Of a stretch of 64,000 nucleotides of DNA, positions 40,810-49,759 are shown piece after piece; the stretch's first letter is position 1, and every line of letters starts with the position of its first letter. Under the pieces are notes generated by a model, which made no database searches, was not told the origin of the DNA, and was given only the letters and a program-made list of their open reading frames with translations. The position numbers and the translations under genes are program-made. The DNA comes from Candidatus Blautia intestinigallinarum. GTDB lineage: Bacteria > Bacillota > Clostridia > Lachnospirales > Lachnospiraceae. The stretch covers positions 62,001-126,000 of the forward strand of contig DXIX01000002.1 in NCBI GenBank assembly GCA_019112635.1, written 5' to 3'.

Positions 40810-41512
40810 ACATTACCATCCCCTGCCCTTTCTCATCATAGTTCTCCCGCTTACTGTCCTGCAGAAGATCACTGTACGTACTCACATAGACATCACAGAT
40901 TGATGCCAGATAGTCCCTTTGTGCTTTCATTGTCTCATCGTAGATACCTATTGTATAAAACCCGGCATCTGACGCCGTCTTCAAGGCAAAATCCGCATCC
41001 TCATAAACTGCCGTCTGACTTGGCCCTCCGCCCAGTCTGGCTGCCGCCTGATAATAACACCCCGGCTGCGTTTTTCCGGATCCGGCCATCTCGCAGTCCA
41101 TGATAAATTCAAAATATCCACGGACTCCCAGTCTCTCAAAAGCCATCTCAGCCAGATAAGAAGGCGTTGCCGTGAGAACACAGAGCTTCGTCCCGCATCC
41201 TTTCAGAAATTCCAGATAATTTTCCGCGCCTGGTTTTAGCAAAAGTGTATTTCGATAGGCATCCTCCATCATCTGATTCAGGTCTTTTACAATCTTTTTC
41301 CAATCTCCCGGAACCCCCAGATCCCTGTGAAAATATTCTGCACTCTCTCGCATACTCATCATTGCCAGACGTTCTTCCAAATCTTCCGGCGGATGTATAC
41401 CCAGCACAGACAGATATTCTCTGCCCAGATTCTGCCATTTTCCCATGGAGTCTAGAAGAGTTCCATCCATATCAAAAATCGCAAAAGAACAATGTTTTAT
41501 CTGTACTGACAT
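40799..41512 (-). CDS. HAD-superfamily hydrolase
   Basis: FAIFDMDGTLLDSMGKW; LCVLTATPSYLAEMAFERLGV. Confidence 0.92.
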   Translation of the reverse strand: MSVQIKHCSFAIFDMDGTLLDSMGKWQNLGREYLSVLGIHPPEDLEERLAMMSMRESAEYFHRDLGVPGDWKKIVKDLNQMMEDAYRNTLLLKPGAENYLEFLKGCGTKLCVLTATPSYLAEMAFERLGVRGYFEFIMDCEMAGSGKTQPGCYYQAAARLGGGPSQTAVYEDADFALKTASDAGFYTIGIYDETMKAQRDYLASICDVYVSTYSDLLQDSKRENYDEKGQGMVMYEF

Positions 41513-41532
41513 CTATGCCCTCCACATAACTT

Positions 41533-42156
41533 TTATTCCACAAAAATCTTCTTCAGTCTTGCCGCTGCCTGAGCCACATCCGGCTGTGCCACCACCGCGG
41601 ATACCACCGCCAGCCCCGCAATCCCTGTGTTCTTCAGGGATGCCGCATTATCTTCATGGATTCCGCCAATCGCCACAATCGGAATTTGAACACTGGAACA
41701 GATTTTCTTCAAATATTCAATGGATACACTTCTGGTATTGGTCTTCGTCCCTGTGGCAAACATAGCCCCAACTCCCAGGTAATCTGCACCGTCCTTCTCA
41801 GCCTGAACTGCTTCCTCCACCCTTGCGGCAGAGACTCCGATAATCTTATCCTCTCCCAGAATTTCCCTGACAACCTTTGCCGGAAGATCCGACTGTCCCA
41901 CATGGACGCCATCCGCATCCACTGCAAGGGCAATGTCCACCCGGTCATTAATAATCAGCGGAACCTGATATTTCTCAGTGATCTCCTTCACTCTTTTCGC
42001 TGTCTCGTAAAACTCTCTGGAAGAACTATCCTTCTCACGCAGCTGAATCACAGTACAGCCTCCCAGAATCGCCTGCTCCACAGATTCCTCGATGGTCGCA
42101 CTGCTCATCAGTTTTTGGTCTGTACACACATATAATGTATAATCCACTTTCTTCAT
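41533..42156 (-). CDS. thiE: Thiamine phosphate synthase
   Basis: GCTVIQLREKDSSSREFYE; PLIINDRVDIALAVDADGVHVGQSDLP; YLGVGAMFATGTK. Confidence 0.95.
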   Translation of the reverse strand: MKKVDYTLYVCTDQKLMSSATIEESVEQAILGGCTVIQLREKDSSSREFYETAKRVKEITEKYQVPLIINDRVDIALAVDADGVHVGQSDLPAKVVREILGEDKIIGVSAARVEEAVQAEKDGADYLGVGAMFATGTKTNTRSVSIEYLKKICSSVQIPIVAIGGIHEDNAASLKNTGIAGLAVVSAVVAQPDVAQAAARLKKIFVE

Positions 42157-42271
42157 TATTTCTCCTCACTCTTTTGATCTTGTCTGATATATTGCCTATC
42201 ATAACACCTTCTCTGTCATTTGCATATAGAATTTTACGTTTTCAGAAATCTTAAATTTTTCTAAAAAATAA

Positions 42272-42300
42272 TTGACACCCAGTAGAACCTCCAGTATAGT
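42272..42300 (+). promoter_or_regulatory. Sigma70-type promoter TTGACA-N17-TATAGT upstream of NCS2 permease
   Basis: TTGACA 42272-42277, TATAGT 42295-42300. Confidence 0.8.
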
Positions 42301-42345
42301 AAAATTGGATAGAAATTTAACAAATGTTGCGAGAATTCCTTTTAT

Positions 42346-42390
42346 ATTTCAACAGCCTGAAAGAAACACCCTCTTTCAGGCTGTCGAAAT
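42346..42390 (+). repeat. 19-bp (one mismatch) leader hairpin upstream of the NCS2 permease
   Basis: ATTTCaACAGCCTGAAAGA / TCTTTCAGGCTGTcGAAAT; no following T-run. Confidence 0.8.
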
Positions 42391-42418
42391 CTTTGGAATT
42401 TGAGGGAGGAGATCTGAA

Positions 42419-43827
42419 ATGAACTTTGAGAAATTCTTTCACCTGAAAGAGAATCACACAAACGTGAAGACAGAGATTCTGGCCGGAATCACCACCTTTA
42501 TGACAATGGCCTACATTCTGGCCGTCAACCCGAATATTCTGTCTTCCACAGGTATGGATCACGGAGCCGTCTTCACCGCCACCGCTCTGGCAGCTTTCGT
42601 GGGAACTCTGTGCATGGCACTGTTTGCCAATTATCCCTTCGCCCTGGCACCAGGCATGGGACTGAACGCCTACTTCGCCTACACCGTCGTTCTGGGCATG
42701 GGATACAGCTGGAAAGTGGCACTTGCCGCCGTACTGGTTGAAGGTATTATTTTTATCATTCTTTCCCTGCTCAGTGTGCGGGAAGCCATCTTTGACGCCA
42801 TCCCCTATAACCTAAAAAAGCCGTCAGCGTTGGAATCGGTCTTTTCATCGCTTTTATCGGCCTTCAGAATGCGAAGATCGTCATCGGCGGTTCCACTTTG
42901 CTGAGCCTGTTTTCCATCGATGACTACAATGTAATCTTACAGCAAAATGCCACCGTCAACGGCACAGAATATGTAGCCTGCAGCATGAGCGACGCGGGAA
43001 TCACTGTACTTCTGGCTGTGATCGGCATCATTATCACTGGAATTCTGGTTGCCAAAAACATCAAAGGAAATATCCTCTGGGGAATTCTGATCACCTGGCT
43101 GCTCGGAATTATCTGCCAGTTCGCAGGGCTTTATGTTCCAAATGCTGCTCTTGGCTACTATTCCCTGCTTCCGGATTTCAGCAATGGAATCTCCATTCCA
43201 AGCCTGGCACCCATCTTCGCCCAGTTCAGCCTGGAAGGTGTTCCTATCCTGGAATTTATCGTCATCGTATTTGCCTTCCTGTTTGTGGATCTGTTTGACA
43301 CCCTCGGAACCCTGATTGGTGTCTCTTCCAAGGCGAATATGCTGGATGAAAACGGAAAACTTCCGAGAATCAAAGGTGCTTTGCTGGCAGACGCTGTGGC
43401 TACCACAGCCGGCGCAGTTCTTGGTACCTCCACCACAACTACTTTTGTGGAGAGTGCTTCCGGAGTCACGGAGGGCGGACGCACCGGTCTCACTGCTATC
43501 ACCACTGCCATCCTGTTTGGACTGTCCTTATTCCTGTCCCCGATCTTCCTGGCAATTCCTTCCTTTGCCACGGCTCCGGCCTTGGTAATCGTCGGATTCT
43601 ATATGCTGGGGGCTGTGACTGATATCAATCTTTCTGATCCGACAGAAGGAATCCCTGCCTTTATCTGCATTGCGGCAATGCCTTTCTTCTACAGCATATC
43701 AGAAGGTATCTCCATGGGAGTAATCTCCTATGCAGTCATCAACCTGCTGACCGGAAACCGGAAAAAGATCAGCATCGTCATGTATATCCTGGCAGTCCTG
43801 TTCATTTTAAAATATCTGCTGATCTGA
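42419..43827 (+). pseudogene. NCS2/AzgA-like purine permease, interrupted by a -1 frameshift at A AAA AAG (42814-42820)
   Basis: ORF1 MNFEKFFHLKENHTNVKTEILAGITTFMTMAYILAVNPNIL...IPYNLKK; -1 re-reading gives AVSVGIGLFIAFIGLQNAKIVIGGSTLLSLFSIDDY, continuous with ORF2 (42898..43827). Confidence 0.85.
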
Positions 43828-43867
43828 TAAAACAAAGAAAAACTTTTTTCTGAAAAGGAAAATCCGG

Positions 43868-43896
43868 CCGGGCCCGCCCATTCACTGCGGGCCCGG
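43868..43896 (+). terminator. GC-rich terminator hairpin downstream of the NCS2 permease
   Basis: Perfect 10-bp arms CCGGGCCCGC / GCGGGCCCGG followed by TTCTATTT. Confidence 0.7.
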
Positions 43897-43935
43897 TTCT
43901 ATTTCCAAATAAAGATAAAACTGAGGTGACCGAAA

Positions 43936-44820
43936 ATGAAAAATCTGCAGCTTCGCAACTCTCTTCTGCTGCTTTTAACCGCTACAATCTGGGGAGTGGC
44001 TTTTGTAGCGCAAAGTGTGGGAATGGACTATGTACAGCCTTTCACCTTCAATGGAATCCGCTCCATCATCGGAGGCCTAGTCCTGATTCCCTGTATCTTC
44101 TTATTAAACCGCCTGAAAAGCCCTTCCGAACCCATCCAAAAATCATCCTCACGCCCCTTACTGGCCGGCGGAATTCTCTGCGGCCTGTGTCTTTTCGCGG
44201 CCAGCAGCTTTCAACAATTTGGAATTAAATACACCACCGTGGGAAAGGCCGGTTTTATCACTGCCTGCTATATTGTCATCGTTCCGATTCTGGGACTGTT
44301 TCTGAAAAAAAAGTGCAGTCCGCTGATCTGGGTCAGTGTACTGCTTGCTCTGGTGGGATTATATTTTCTGTGTATGTCCGGCTCCATCAGCCTTGGGCTG
44401 GGCGACTTGCTTGTGCTGATCGGTGCTTTTTTGTTCTCCATCCATATCCTGGTGATTGATCACTATTCCCCCCTGGCAGATGGAGTCCAGCTGTCCTGCA
44501 TTCAGTTTTTCGTATGCGGTGTTCTCTCCCTGATCTGTATGTTCCTGTTTGAGACACCGGATCTGTCCATGATTCTGATGGCATGGCTTCCCATCCTATA
44601 TGCCGGCGTTCTCTCCTGCGGAGTCGCCTACACATTGCAGGTGGTCGGCCAAAAGAACATGAATCCCACCGTAGCCTCTCTGATTCTGAGCATGGAGTCT
44701 TGCATCTCTGTTCTGGCAGGATGGCTCATCCTGGGACAGGCACTCAGCAGCAGGGAACTTCTGGGCTGTGTACTCATGTTCGCCGCAATCATACTGGCAC
44801 AGATTCCGGTGCGAAAATAA
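43936..44820 (+). CDS. DMT-family EamA transporter
   Basis: Ten hydrophobic helices; TIWGVAFVAQSVGMDYVQPFTFNGIRSIIGG. Confidence 0.9.
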   Translation: MKNLQLRNSLLLLLTATIWGVAFVAQSVGMDYVQPFTFNGIRSIIGGLVLIPCIFLLNRLKSPSEPIQKSSSRPLLAGGILCGLCLFAASSFQQFGIKYTTVGKAGFITACYIVIVPILGLFLKKKCSPLIWVSVLLALVGLYFLCMSGSISLGLGDLLVLIGAFLFSIHILVIDHYSPLADGVQLSCIQFFVCGVLSLICMFLFETPDLSMILMAWLPILYAGVLSCGVAYTLQVVGQKNMNPTVASLILSMESCISVLAGWLILGQALSSRELLGCVLMFAAIILAQIPVRK

Positions 44821-44869
44821 AACTCAATGCCTGCTTGTGCGAGCACAGCAGCTGCTCATCAGGCACACC

Positions 44870-44900
44870 AAAAAATGGGATGGCCTTGCGGTCATCCCAT
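44870..44900 (-). terminator. Intrinsic terminator on the - strand
   Basis: Minus strand ATGGGATGACC-GCAA-GGCCATCCCAT followed by TTTTT. Confidence 0.75.
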
Positions 44901-44925
44901 AATCTGATTAATGATATTCCAAAAC

Positions 44926-45194
44926 TCATATACCAGTGTCTGTGCCGGAAATTTCTGCCTCGCTGTATGCTCCCACTGCATTTTCTCCAGGATCTGACGT
45001 GGCGGAGAATACGCCCCACAACAGAACAGCAGCTATACCCAAGGCAAGCGCTGCAGACATACCCGATTGTATCTCTTTTTCTTCCCATCAGTTTCACCGG
45101 AAGAAAACTGCTCACCGTTTCCTTTTTCCTGATAAATTTTTCTCCCGTCATTTTTACTTTCCATACAATATTCCATATTCACATCCGCATTCAT
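44926..45194 (-). pseudogene. Small single-TM protein gene, apparently frameshifted in an A-tract (45076-45080), not in ORF track
   Basis: SD GAGGG before ATG 45194: MNADVNMEYCMESKNDGRKIYQEKGNGEQFSSGETDGKK; -1 shift continues KEIQSGMSAALALGIAAVLLWGVFSATSDPGENAVGAYSEAEISGTDTGI*; terminator just downstream. Confidence 0.45.
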
Positions 45195-45399
45195 TGTGCT
45201 TTCCCTCTTTCATTCCCGTTTCGATTCTTTTTTCTTATTCGCTCGGTTTTATAACTGAACCCCTGAGTTTTTGTATCGAATCGCTATTTATTTATATCAC
45301 AAAAGTTTTGAAAAAGAAAGCACCAATTTATGACAAGTCGTGCTCAGATATTTTTCTCAATTTTTTTAACTGTATTTTTACAAATCACCCAACTTATCC

Positions 45400-46113
45400 T
45401 CATGCCGGAAGCTCCCCAAGCAAATATTCGCGGAACTTCTCCTTAGCCTCATGATATTTTCCTCTGCTCACAGAGATCTTCTGACCACTGAACAGAAGTA
45501 TGTTTTCCACCGTAAAGTTCTCGATAAAATTCATGTTCACCAGATAACTTTTGTGGCATCTCAGAAAGTTTGACGGGAGCATCTGCTCCAGATCATCCAG
45601 CTTAATATAAACGGAACATCGCTTCTCTTCTCCCACAAAAGTCGCAACTCGTTTGTGGCTCTCCACATACTGCAATTCATTACATGGAATGCGGCAAAAC
45701 ATTCCTTTTTCCATCACAACAACCGCTTTCTCATCCTGGGGCGGAAGATGACGTTCTCCCCATCTGAGTGCTGCAAATAAAGCCTCTAAAGTGACAGGTT
45801 TATGGATAAAATAGGATGGTTCACTCTCAAAAATCTTCTCGATATCCTCTGGATTTTCACTCATGAATACAAGCGGTATGCTTCCACATTTCTTTCTGAT
45901 ATTTTCCGCTGCCTGAATCCCCTTGTGATCACCGAATGCCAGATCCATAAAGACGAGATCCGGCAAGGAACGAATGTCAAAAGCCATCGTCTGCAGATGT
46001 CTTTCTTCACAGAAGACCCGAATCTTTCCCTTTACTTCCGGTAAAGTCTTCAGAATGTGCAGAAATTTTCTTGCCTCATTTTCTTCGTTTTCACATATCC
46101 ATATCTTCTTCAT
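45400..46113 (-). CDS. LytTR-family response regulator (RR1)
   Basis: Receiver LVFMDLAFGDHKGIQAAENIR; LytTR domain ELQYVESHKRVATFV...FLRCHKSYLVNMNFIENF. Confidence 0.92.
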   Translation of the reverse strand: MKKIWICENEENEARKFLHILKTLPEVKGKIRVFCEERHLQTMAFDIRSLPDLVFMDLAFGDHKGIQAAENIRKKCGSIPLVFMSENPEDIEKIFESEPSYFIHKPVTLEALFAALRWGERHLPPQDEKAVVVMEKGMFCRIPCNELQYVESHKRVATFVGEEKRCSVYIKLDDLEQMLPSNFLRCHKSYLVNMNFIENFTVENILLFSGQKISVSRGKYHEAKEKFREYLLGELPA

Positions 46114-46161
46114 AACCATATTTCTATGCAATTCTCCCTATTTTATCCGATATTGAAGTTC

Positions 46162-46191
46162 ATTTTATCCCTCTGTACCACATCATTTCAA
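46162..46191 (-). promoter_or_regulatory. Putative RR1 promoter TTGAAA-N18-TAAAAT
   Basis: Read on - strand upstream of the RR1 start. Confidence 0.5.
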
Positions 46192-46311
46192 TAATTCTGC
46201 ACTAATAGACACTTTATTGTAACCAATAACCACTTTTTACAGATATTTGAATCGTAAAAATTCACTTTCAAAAGTGGCTTTCTTTTCCTTCCACATTCTT
46301 TTTTTTACATA

Positions 46312-46389
46312 AACATCCATTTTTTCGTCACTAATTGCCATTTTTTTAGTAATAGTTCCATTGTCTTATCTCGGCCAATTTCGTATAAT
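46312..46389 (+). promoter_or_regulatory. Putative LytTR-controlled promoter: three CCATT repeats at 21/20 bp spacing next to TTGTCT-N17-TATAAT
   Basis: CCATT at 46317, 46338, 46358; -35 TTGTCT 46361-46366; -10 TATAAT 46384-46389. Confidence 0.6.
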
Positions 46390-46440
46390 ATTGATGTATG
46401 TAAAATCATACCTATCTTGTTACGATTGAGGAGGCGTTTC

Positions 46441-47319
46441 ATGCGGGTAAAAAAATTTCTTTTCTATTTCTGTTTTCTTTTTTACCAGTTAATGATTCTT
46501 TGTCAAATTTATCTTCACCGCTACAAAGTGGGAAATTTCTGGGGAATGGTCTCCTCTTTGATTATTTTTGCCGCGATTGCGTGCATCGTTTTCTCTTTCT
46601 TTTCACTGGTCAAAGAAATACAATTAAATGCAAAAGCAGAAGTGGATCTCTACATCCTTCGTCAGCAGGAAGAACTTCAGTCCAAACAGACACAGCTTCT
46701 TCAGCACAGAAAAAAGGACACTCTCTGTTTTCAGAAAGAGATTCTGGATTCTCTGGAACAGCTCCAGGCATATCTCCAGGAAAAAGATATTGACAATGGC
46801 CAGCTTTGTTTCCAGCAATTGACAGAAAACTTTCAGCATGTCCGTTTCCGCCCCTGCTGTTCGGACAGTTTAATCAGTGCCATTTTGGACAGTAAAAAGA
46901 AAGCAGCCTCTGAAGATGGCATTCAGGTTACTTATCAGATCATACTTCCCAGAGAGTGTGAAATGATTCATACCTCATTGAACACCATCTTTTTTAATTT
47001 GTTGGATAATGGAATCGAAGCCTGCCGCCGTCAGAAGGCTTCGCACCCTTTTATACAGGTAACCTCAAAAATCAGTGGAGAATTTTTGATTATACATATG
47101 ATAAATTCCAAATCGGAGAATGAACGTTTCTCCCACAATACCGTGAAAAAAGACGCTCTCTCCCATGGGCTTGGACTTTCCATCATTGAAGAAATCACAC
47201 GGGAAAGAGACGGTTCCTGTGAGTGGATCGACCATGGCACCACCTTTGAATCGACCGTGATGCTTCGCTGCTCCAGCCTGCAGGAAACTCCGTCTGAAAC
47301 ATCCAAAGGAGCGAAATAA
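46441..47319 (+). CDS. Membrane-anchored GHKL ATPase protein (K1), histidine-kinase-like without evident H-box
   Basis: Two TMs, coiled coil, RFRPCCSDSLISAILDSKK, N-box TIFFNLLDNGIEAC, GLGLSIIEEI. Confidence 0.85.
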   Translation: MRVKKFLFYFCFLFYQLMILCQIYLHRYKVGNFWGMVSSLIIFAAIACIVFSFFSLVKEIQLNAKAEVDLYILRQQEELQSKQTQLLQHRKKDTLCFQKEILDSLEQLQAYLQEKDIDNGQLCFQQLTENFQHVRFRPCCSDSLISAILDSKKKAASEDGIQVTYQIILPRECEMIHTSLNTIFFNLLDNGIEACRRQKASHPFIQVTSKISGEFLIIHMINSKSENERFSHNTVKKDALSHGLGLSIIEEITRERDGSCEWIDHGTTFESTVMLRCSSLQETPSETSKGAK

Positions 47320-48165
47320 ATGAATCTTACCATTTTCAGCCACTGTATCATTCTGGCCTTTTACATTTGTGCCGTTACTTATTTTTACTGCCGGATCCTG
47401 ACCCCGAAAAAACACATTAAAAATCCTTATCTGGCCAGTGTCCTTCTCATGTCTCCGGACCTTCTGGTATGTATATATAACTACCACGATGTCACGTATA
47501 TTCACTGGCTGATGATTATGCTTCCTTTATTTTTTCTTTTTCAGGATTCCATCCGAAAGCGGATTACCTGCTATGTTACGGTTTATCTGATCCTGATGTT
47601 CAGTGAACTCTTTGGATTTTTTATCTCCTGTACGCTGATTTCTCTTACTCTTGGCAGAATTGTTCTGCCCGCCGAAGTGACAAACGGTCAGGCCATCCTG
47701 TCTTCTCTATGTATTATTTTTTCCGGCATGGTACTGATCTGGATAACTTTTTCTTATATTATCAAACTCTTTCAATACCTAAAGATGAACACCTTATTTT
47801 TGATCGGTTTGCCGGTTATCCTGTGCACCATCGTACATATCCTCGTAGAAGACAGCAGCTGGGGATATTTGATCATCGCTTTATTTATCCTTTGTTATTT
47901 CTTCTTACATAAAGGCTTCCAAAATATGAGAAAACAAGAAATCGAACGCCGTCAAAGAGAAAAGCAAAGCCTAATCATCGAAAAGCAGCTGGCTTTTTCA
48001 AAAGATCTGGAAAAAGAATACCGGGAGCTTCGAAAATGGAGCCATGACATTGACAATCACATTCTGGCTCTTTCTTATCTGATGCAAAAAGAAAAATATG
48101 AAGACTGTATCAATTATATAGAACACATAAAGGAGAATGCACATGTTAAAGATTGCAATTTGTGA
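47320..48165 (+). CDS. Multi-TM sensor protein with C-terminal His box but no ATPase domain (S1)
   Basis: Multiple TMs; C-terminus EYRELRKWSHDIDNHILALSYLMQKEKYEDCINYI, then stop. Confidence 0.8.
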   Translation: MNLTIFSHCIILAFYICAVTYFYCRILTPKKHIKNPYLASVLLMSPDLLVCIYNYHDVTYIHWLMIMLPLFFLFQDSIRKRITCYVTVYLILMFSELFGFFISCTLISLTLGRIVLPAEVTNGQAILSSLCIIFSGMVLIWITFSYIIKLFQYLKMNTLFLIGLPVILCTIVHILVEDSSWGYLIIALFILCYFFLHKGFQNMRKQEIERRQREKQSLIIEKQLAFSKDLEKEYRELRKWSHDIDNHILALSYLMQKEKYEDCINYIEHIKENAHVKDCNL

Positions 48166-48850
48166 GGATAATCCCATCCACGCACAACATCTTAGGGATT
48201 TACTGAAACTTCATATGGCTCAGCCCTATGAGACGGCAGTATTTGCCTCGGCTCAGCATTTCTGGGATACTTTCCATGAAAAACAGCAGTCTTACGATAT
48301 CGTTTTCATGGATATTGAACTGAGCACAGAAGCAGAGAACGGTATCTCGCTGGCTCAGAATATTAACCATGTATCTCCCAACACACAGATTATTTATATC
48401 AGTCAGTACCTGGAGTATGCCTCGCCGGTATATGAGACAAAGCATGTCTATTTTATCAGCAAAGAACAAGCTGATGCCTACCTTCCCAAAGCTTTGCAGA
48501 CAGCCATTCAGAACCTGACAGACATCCAAAATCAATATCTGCATTTCCGCCAGAAAAAAAGTCCCTGCCAGGTACTTCAAAGTGATATTCTGTACATGGA
48601 GCGAGTTCTCAGAACCACTTCCATTTACACTCGAACCCAGGAGAACCCTTTCATCACCGCTGAGAATCTCTCTTCTCTGCTGGAACGTCTCGCCCCGGTC
48701 TTTGTCTTGTGTCACAGAAGTTATGCTGTGAACCTGAAAGCCGTCCGAACGTTCAACCGGGAACAGATCATCCTCTTTGATGGACGGGAAGTTCCCATGG
48801 GGCGGACTCACTATGAACAATTCAAGAAAGATTTCGCGAAATTAAGCTGA
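48143..48850 (+). CDS. LytTR-family response regulator (RR2)
   Basis: MLKIAICEDNPIHAQHL; YDIVFMDIEL; LytTR VFVLCHRSYAVNLKAVRTF. Confidence 0.93.
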   Translation: MLKIAICEDNPIHAQHLRDLLKLHMAQPYETAVFASAQHFWDTFHEKQQSYDIVFMDIELSTEAENGISLAQNINHVSPNTQIIYISQYLEYASPVYETKHVYFISKEQADAYLPKALQTAIQNLTDIQNQYLHFRQKKSPCQVLQSDILYMERVLRTTSIYTRTQENPFITAENLSSLLERLAPVFVLCHRSYAVNLKAVRTFNREQIILFDGREVPMGRTHYEQFKKDFAKLS

Positions 48851-48861
48851 GGTGTCAATCT

Positions 48862-49728
48862 ATGAAACGTAAGAAAATTGCATTTTTCTTCTTTTTTTCC
48901 GTTTATCAAATCGGAACTTTAGTCATGATGAGTATTCAAAAATATTCTCCTGAAAACTTCTCCTACACCATCATGATGATATTTGTATACTGTCTTGGGC
49001 AATTCCCCTCTCTTCTTCTCTTTTTCTCACTGGTAAAAGAAATCTTTCAGGACGCAAAATTAGAGGCTGATTTGAAGATGCTGGAACAGCAGCAGGCTCT
49101 CCGGGAAAGACAATTACTCGCACTGCAAAAAAGGAAAAATGCTACCCAGAATTTTCAGGAGAAGATTACCAGGAAACTGGCCTATCTCGACCATTGTCTG
49201 GAAGAAAAAAATTATGAGGAAGCCTTGTCCTGTTATCAGAAATTATCTCTGGATTTTCAGAAAGTGCGTTTTCGTCCCTGCTGTTCAGACAGCCTGATCA
49301 ATGCCATTTTGGACAGTAAGAAACTCACCGCACAGGAGCATCATATTCAGGTAAATTACCAGATTTTCCTGCCGGAAGAAATGGAACTGATCTCCTCCTC
49401 TTTGAGCTGTATCTTCTTCAATCTTATGGATAACGGAATCGAAGCCTGTCTCAAATCCGGCAATTCCCCGCTTTTCATACAGTTATCCACCCGGGTAAAC
49501 GGAGACTTCATCATTATCCACATGATAAACTCCAAAAGCTGTGAAGAGTCCTTCAACCATAAAACCTCAAAAAACGATTCTCTCGCTCATGGGTACGGAC
49601 TTTCTATCATTGAGGAGATTGCCAGGGACAACGACGGTTCCTGCGAATGGACCGATCACGGAACTACCTTTGAGTCTACTGTCATGATCCGTGGCCGTAC
49701 ACAGGAATCGCCCGCCGGCAAAATATGA
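48862..49728 (+). CDS. Membrane-anchored GHKL ATPase protein (K2), paralog of K1
   Basis: RFRPCCSDSLINAILDSKK, CIFFNLMDNGIEAC, GYGLSIIEEIARDNDGSCEWTDHGTTFEST. Confidence 0.85.
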   Translation: MKRKKIAFFFFFSVYQIGTLVMMSIQKYSPENFSYTIMMIFVYCLGQFPSLLLFFSLVKEIFQDAKLEADLKMLEQQQALRERQLLALQKRKNATQNFQEKITRKLAYLDHCLEEKNYEEALSCYQKLSLDFQKVRFRPCCSDSLINAILDSKKLTAQEHHIQVNYQIFLPEEMELISSSLSCIFFNLMDNGIEACLKSGNSPLFIQLSTRVNGDFIIIHMINSKSCEESFNHKTSKNDSLAHGYGLSIIEEIARDNDGSCEWTDHGTTFESTVMIRGRTQESPAGKI

Positions 49729-49759
49729 CCACCTGATTTCACTTACGGAGGATTTTCCC

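Noticed and set aside
42157-42270. TPP riboswitch upstream of thiE
   Set aside because: No CTGAGA/ACCTGA-type thi-box elements seen on the - strand.
42301-42418. Purine riboswitch upstream of the NCS2 permease
   Set aside because: No recognisable conserved purine aptamer core; only a simple long hairpin.
44583-45454. ORFs 44583..45254 (+), 44936..45454 (+) and 44789..45151 (-)
   Set aside because: No start-site support; they overlap the EamA 3' end or the better-supported small - strand gene with SD and terminator.
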